A DNA stretch of 10,197 nucleotides, from positions 47,555 through 57,751 of the forward strand of contig QZLH01000818.1 in NCBI GenBank assembly GCA_003833135.1, written 5' to 3'. This DNA comes from Oehlia diaphana. Its lineage: Eukaryota > Glomeromycota > Glomeromycetes > Glomerales > Glomeraceae. The translations under genes were made by a program, and so were the position numbers. The notes under the pieces are model-generated. The model had not been told where the DNA came from, did no database searches, and was given only the letters and a program-made list of their open reading frames with translations. Below, piece after piece: positions 7,735 to 10,197 of this stretch. The first letter of the stretch is position 1; every line of letters begins with the position of its first letter.

Positions 7735-8654
7735 CTACAAATCTTCAGGTTTAACAATATTATTCTCCCCGTTTTCAATCACGCTTTCTCGTTTTTCATC
7801 TCGTGGTAAAGGTTTTCTCATATCTAAGAAAAAATCTTGTTTAGTTATTAAGCTGTAAGCCATGATCTCGTTATTATAATAGGAAATAGAACGTACCAAA
7901 TGCATCTTCTTCATTATTATCTCCTGAAGAATAATATCCATTAACACGTCTAAAGACAGAATAACCAAACTTTTTATACATCCCTATTGCAACTTTGTTT
8001 GATACGCGGACAAATAAATCGACAAAATATCCATCATAACTATAAAATTCCATGAAATGAATCACGTAGATATATTAAAAAACGAAAAAAAAAAATTGCA
8101 CACATATATATATACGGACATCTTTTCTGACACATTTTCTAACAACTTCATCATTCCATCTGCCAAACCTAACCGTCGATATTCGGGAGCTACAGTGATT
8201 GCCGTAACATGACCATGCCAATCTTTATTACGTCCTTCAGCTTTCCCCATTACTATAATATTACAATTAAAAACAAAATTGCAAATAAGAGAAAATAGAT
8301 AAATATATTTTCTACTTAACTGTAACCCATTATGGTTCCACTGGGTGATTCCTGAACACAGAAAAGGTCTGGCCAACGCGCCAAATAAGTAAGATAGAAT
8401 GAAATATTGTACTGTCGCGAAAGAGAAAATCAAAGTTTATGCGCAATGCCAATATGATACAATAATTTTTAAGGTATCCAGTAAAGTTTACCGTTTCTGT
8501 TAGAACATCAAGATTTCTTTACGCGTAGAATAAGAAAAATGATATTTTTTTTTTAATAAAAATAAAATAAATAGGAAATCAATCTTTTAAATTCTATTTA
8601 CACATTATTGAAGCGAAATAAATCGGTAGTCCTGAACCGTCTTAATTCACTCAT
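7735..8654 (-). CDS. NAA20: NatB catalytic subunit NAA20/Nat3 (N-alpha-acetyltransferase), six exons
   Basis: NAA20 with its auxiliary subunit NAA25 forms ribosome-associated NatB, which acetylates nascent chains starting Met-Asp, Met-Glu, Met-Asn or Met-Gln using acetyl-CoA. Exons are 8654-8602, 8516-8492, 8411-8321, 8252-8120, 8039-7897 and 7823-7735. They total 534 bases: 177 residues plus TAG, against 178 in human. Introns are 85, 80, 68, 80 and 73 nt. The chain begins MSELRRFRTTDLFRFNN, then NLDVLTETYNISFYLTYL, WPDLF and GYIMGKAEG. The GNAT acetyl-CoA motif RRLGLA is at 82-87, in WHGHVTAITVAPEYRRLGLA. FVDLFVRVSN is at 106-115, followed by MYKKFGYSVFRRVNGYYS, and the end is KPEDL, as in the family. 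Exon 2 is only 25 nt. The fourth intron starts GTCCGT, an unusual donor, but only this junction keeps both frame and alignment. Identity is certain; that single boundary is less so. Confidence 0.95.
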
Positions 8655-9267
8655 TATTAATTATTACGGTTTTGAACTTGAAATATAAATATATACTATA
8701 GCATGAGCGAAAGCATGAGAGAAACTTTTATTGATTGGATAAAATATTGAAATTCTGATTGGCTGAAGTAATTTTATAATGATTTTAAAGTTTTACAAGG
8801 AACTTCAATAGGAAAGATCATCTTTTTTTCTTTTTTAAAGATTCCATGTGAATGGCAAAAACTTTTGGTTAAAGAAGAAATATATTTTACTAAATGTTTC
8901 AATCTTTAAAAGTTTATAAACCAATATATTGACTTTGTGTAATAAGTAGGTATTACCCAAGTTCTTCATAATAAGACTTGGTAACAGCATTAGATTAGAC
9001 TGGATCAGAGTAAAAAACTATATAATTTTTAATAAAACTATTAAGCTATCAGACTAGATTAGTATTATGATCTGTAATCCAATCAATTCAAATTAATCTG
9101 TTCATCTAAATTGAAATCAGATATCTGTATCCAATTATTTTTAACAGATTGATCTAATTTTTAATTTATAGTTAACTTGGATTAGTACTAAAAGTTTAGC
9201 TCTTATTATTGAAACTTCAATTCCACCTAAAATTACAATTTTGCCCAGAATTAAGATTAGTTTGATG

Positions 9268-9286
9268 ATCCAGATTGAATCTGGAT
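9268..9286. repeat. Near-perfect palindrome (9-bp arms, 1-base spacer)
   Basis: The arms atccagatt (9268-9276) and aatctggat (9278-9286) are perfect inverted copies around a single G. It is the clearest of several small palindromes in the surrounding 8980-9350 block, which also includes tgctaatgagca. Confidence 0.6.
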
Positions 9287-9624
9287 ATGCTAATGAGCAT
9301 CTGAATTCAATCTAAATGGTATTTTAGAACTCAGATTGTACCTCTAGACTAAATTACTTTATATTATAATGTACTTATCTTATGATGAAATGAAATTTTT
9401 TATATAATTTATTAGTAACATGAGCATGTTTAATATTAAAATAGTACTTTAAAAGTGATATAAATAAAAAAAATTTATTAAATTTGGTGACCTTTTATTT
9501 AAGTGTATAGAAAATTTATGAAATTCTTAAAGTTTAATTTTTATGTAATATTCAAAGTCAAATCAAATTTTGCTTATACTATGAGCAAATATATTCTTGA
9601 TTGAATCACCAAACAGTGTTACAA

Positions 9625-10050
9625 TCCGTCTATCCCTCAGATAACGGATGAAGATTTTATAGATGGATCAGATAAAGACGGATGAAGGATATCTGTGACG
9701 GATTATCCAGATAATCCCCTCAGATATTCGTAGGATATCTTGAACTTAAATCGGACTAAATACATAGTTCCGGCCAGAGTTATAAATTTTGTGTAATATT
9801 ATATAACACAAAAACAGCAAAAAATATTGTGTAATATAACTTACCCGGTGGCTAAACCTTTTATCTGAGATCACGTGCCTATCGTTATTGTAATTCCGGC
9901 CGGTACTACAGAATTGGCCAGAATTATGACAATAATCGGATGATCTGAATAATCTGTCAAGAATATCCGGATGATGCAGTTATCCGACTTTTGGATATCT
10001 TCTATTAATAATCTGACAGATTTGGATAATGATTGACAGATTATCTACAG
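9625..10050. repeat. Degenerate GGAT/ATCC short-repeat block
   Basis: Counting by eye, GGAT occurs about ten times and ATCC about six times, often within acggatga, ggatatct or ggataatc words, in both orientations. Such words are rare elsewhere in the window. The block is interrupted at about 9740-9925 by the GGCC-GAATTAT repeat material. It reads as a decayed simple or nested inverted repeat, not as a tandem array with a fixed period. Confidence 0.4.
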
Positions 10051-10197
10051 ATTGTAACTCTATCACTAAATACAGCTCGAGCACCCTAGTCGCATCAAAT
10101 CCCAAATAAAGTGGCCAAATTCTTTTAAGCGATTTTCATGTGAAAATCACGTGACATTGGCCTGAATTATAAATTAACCATAATTTTAGCCAGCATT
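9768..10197. repeat. Interspersed repeat motif GGCC(A/T)GAATTATAA with CACGTG
   Basis: Related words occur at 9771-9787 (cggccagagttataaat), 9916-9930 (ggccagaattatgac), 10159-10175 (ggcctgaattataaatt) and, truncated, at the window's right edge (agccagcatt). An inverted version, aattccggccgg, lies at 9892-9903. The word atcacgtg occurs at 9870-9877 and 10146-10153. An 8-bp-arm hairpin (gattttca / tgaaaatc) lies at 10131-10148. Recurrence of long shared words suggests copies of one dispersed element, cut by the window end. Confidence 0.5.

Larger units (their letters stand above)
8655..10197. other. Gene-free AT-rich region with repeat debris
   Basis: No frame with coding character was found on either strand. 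From 8655 to about 8980 it is plain AT-rich spacer, including the NAA20 promoter. From about 8980 to 9350 it is rich in short palindromes and AATCTG/CAGATT words. From about 9620 to 10050 it holds many GGAT/ATCC words. From about 9760 to the end a GGCC-GAATTAT motif with CACGTG recurs. The pattern looks like decayed non-autonomous transposable elements, but no intact terminus, target duplication or transposase was found. Confidence 0.55.

Noticed and set aside
7578..7778. 66-codon minus-strand frame downstream of NAA20
   Set aside because: It lies in the NAA20 3' untranslated region and final exon in another frame, is low-complexity, and has no recognisable motif.
8101..8119. TATATATATATA run as a promoter TATA box
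   Set aside because: It lies inside NAA20 intron 4 and is a simple TA microsatellite.
1..10197. CRISPR arrays, bacterial operons or a multi-gene defence-type system
   Set aside because: There are no regularly spaced repeats, and the genes are spliced eukaryotic housekeeping genes with unrelated roles. The only nuclease-like gene (Fanzor/TnpB) is clearly dead.

Overview
This is an AT-rich nuclear window from a fungus. The evidence is short GT-AG introns of 68-85 nt, intron-rich housekeeping genes with clear eukaryotic identity, and long AT-rich spacers holding repeat debris. The style (very AT-rich, transposon remnants, repeats built on CACGTG and GGCC-GAATTATAA words) best fits an early-diverging lineage such as the arbuscular mycorrhizal Glomeromycotina (Rhizophagus-like). 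That lineage call is inference; no marker in the window proves it.

Layout from left to right. Positions 1-1019 are AT-rich spacer. A single uninterrupted plus-strand reading frame (ATG 1122 to stop 4274, about 1050 aa) encodes a multi-OB-fold protein with a C-terminal four-cysteine zinc ribbon. It is most like CTC1, the large subunit of the CST telomere-replication complex. It converges on a minus-strand gene at 4695-5447 for the small U2AF splicing factor subunit (U2AF35/U2AF23 type): three exons giving exactly 199 residues. A spacer at 5448-5692 carries a consensus TATA box pointing rightwards into an unidentified plus-strand coding-like stretch (5693-6245) with frame breaks.

Positions 6370-7360 hold the remains of a TnpB/Fanzor-type (IS607/OrfB) RNA-guided nuclease gene. 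The RuvC-II glutamate is replaced by lysine, a stop falls inside a conserved motif, there are frameshifts, and no RuvC-I motif was found. A perfect 34-bp palindrome lies in its middle. A minus-strand gene at 7735-8654 resolves into six exons that join to a 177-residue NAA20/Nat3, the catalytic subunit of the NatB N-terminal acetyltransferase. From 8655 to the end there is no gene: the tail holds palindrome-rich and degenerate short repeats, probably transposable-element debris.

The three intact genes act in separate pathways (telomere end replication, 3' splice-site recognition, co-translational N-terminal acetylation). They look like ordinary eukaryotic neighbours, not an operon or a dedicated system. 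The points of most interest are the CTC1-like protein in a fungal-type genome, the dead Fanzor copy with its palindrome, and the unassigned coding-like stretch at 5693-6245.
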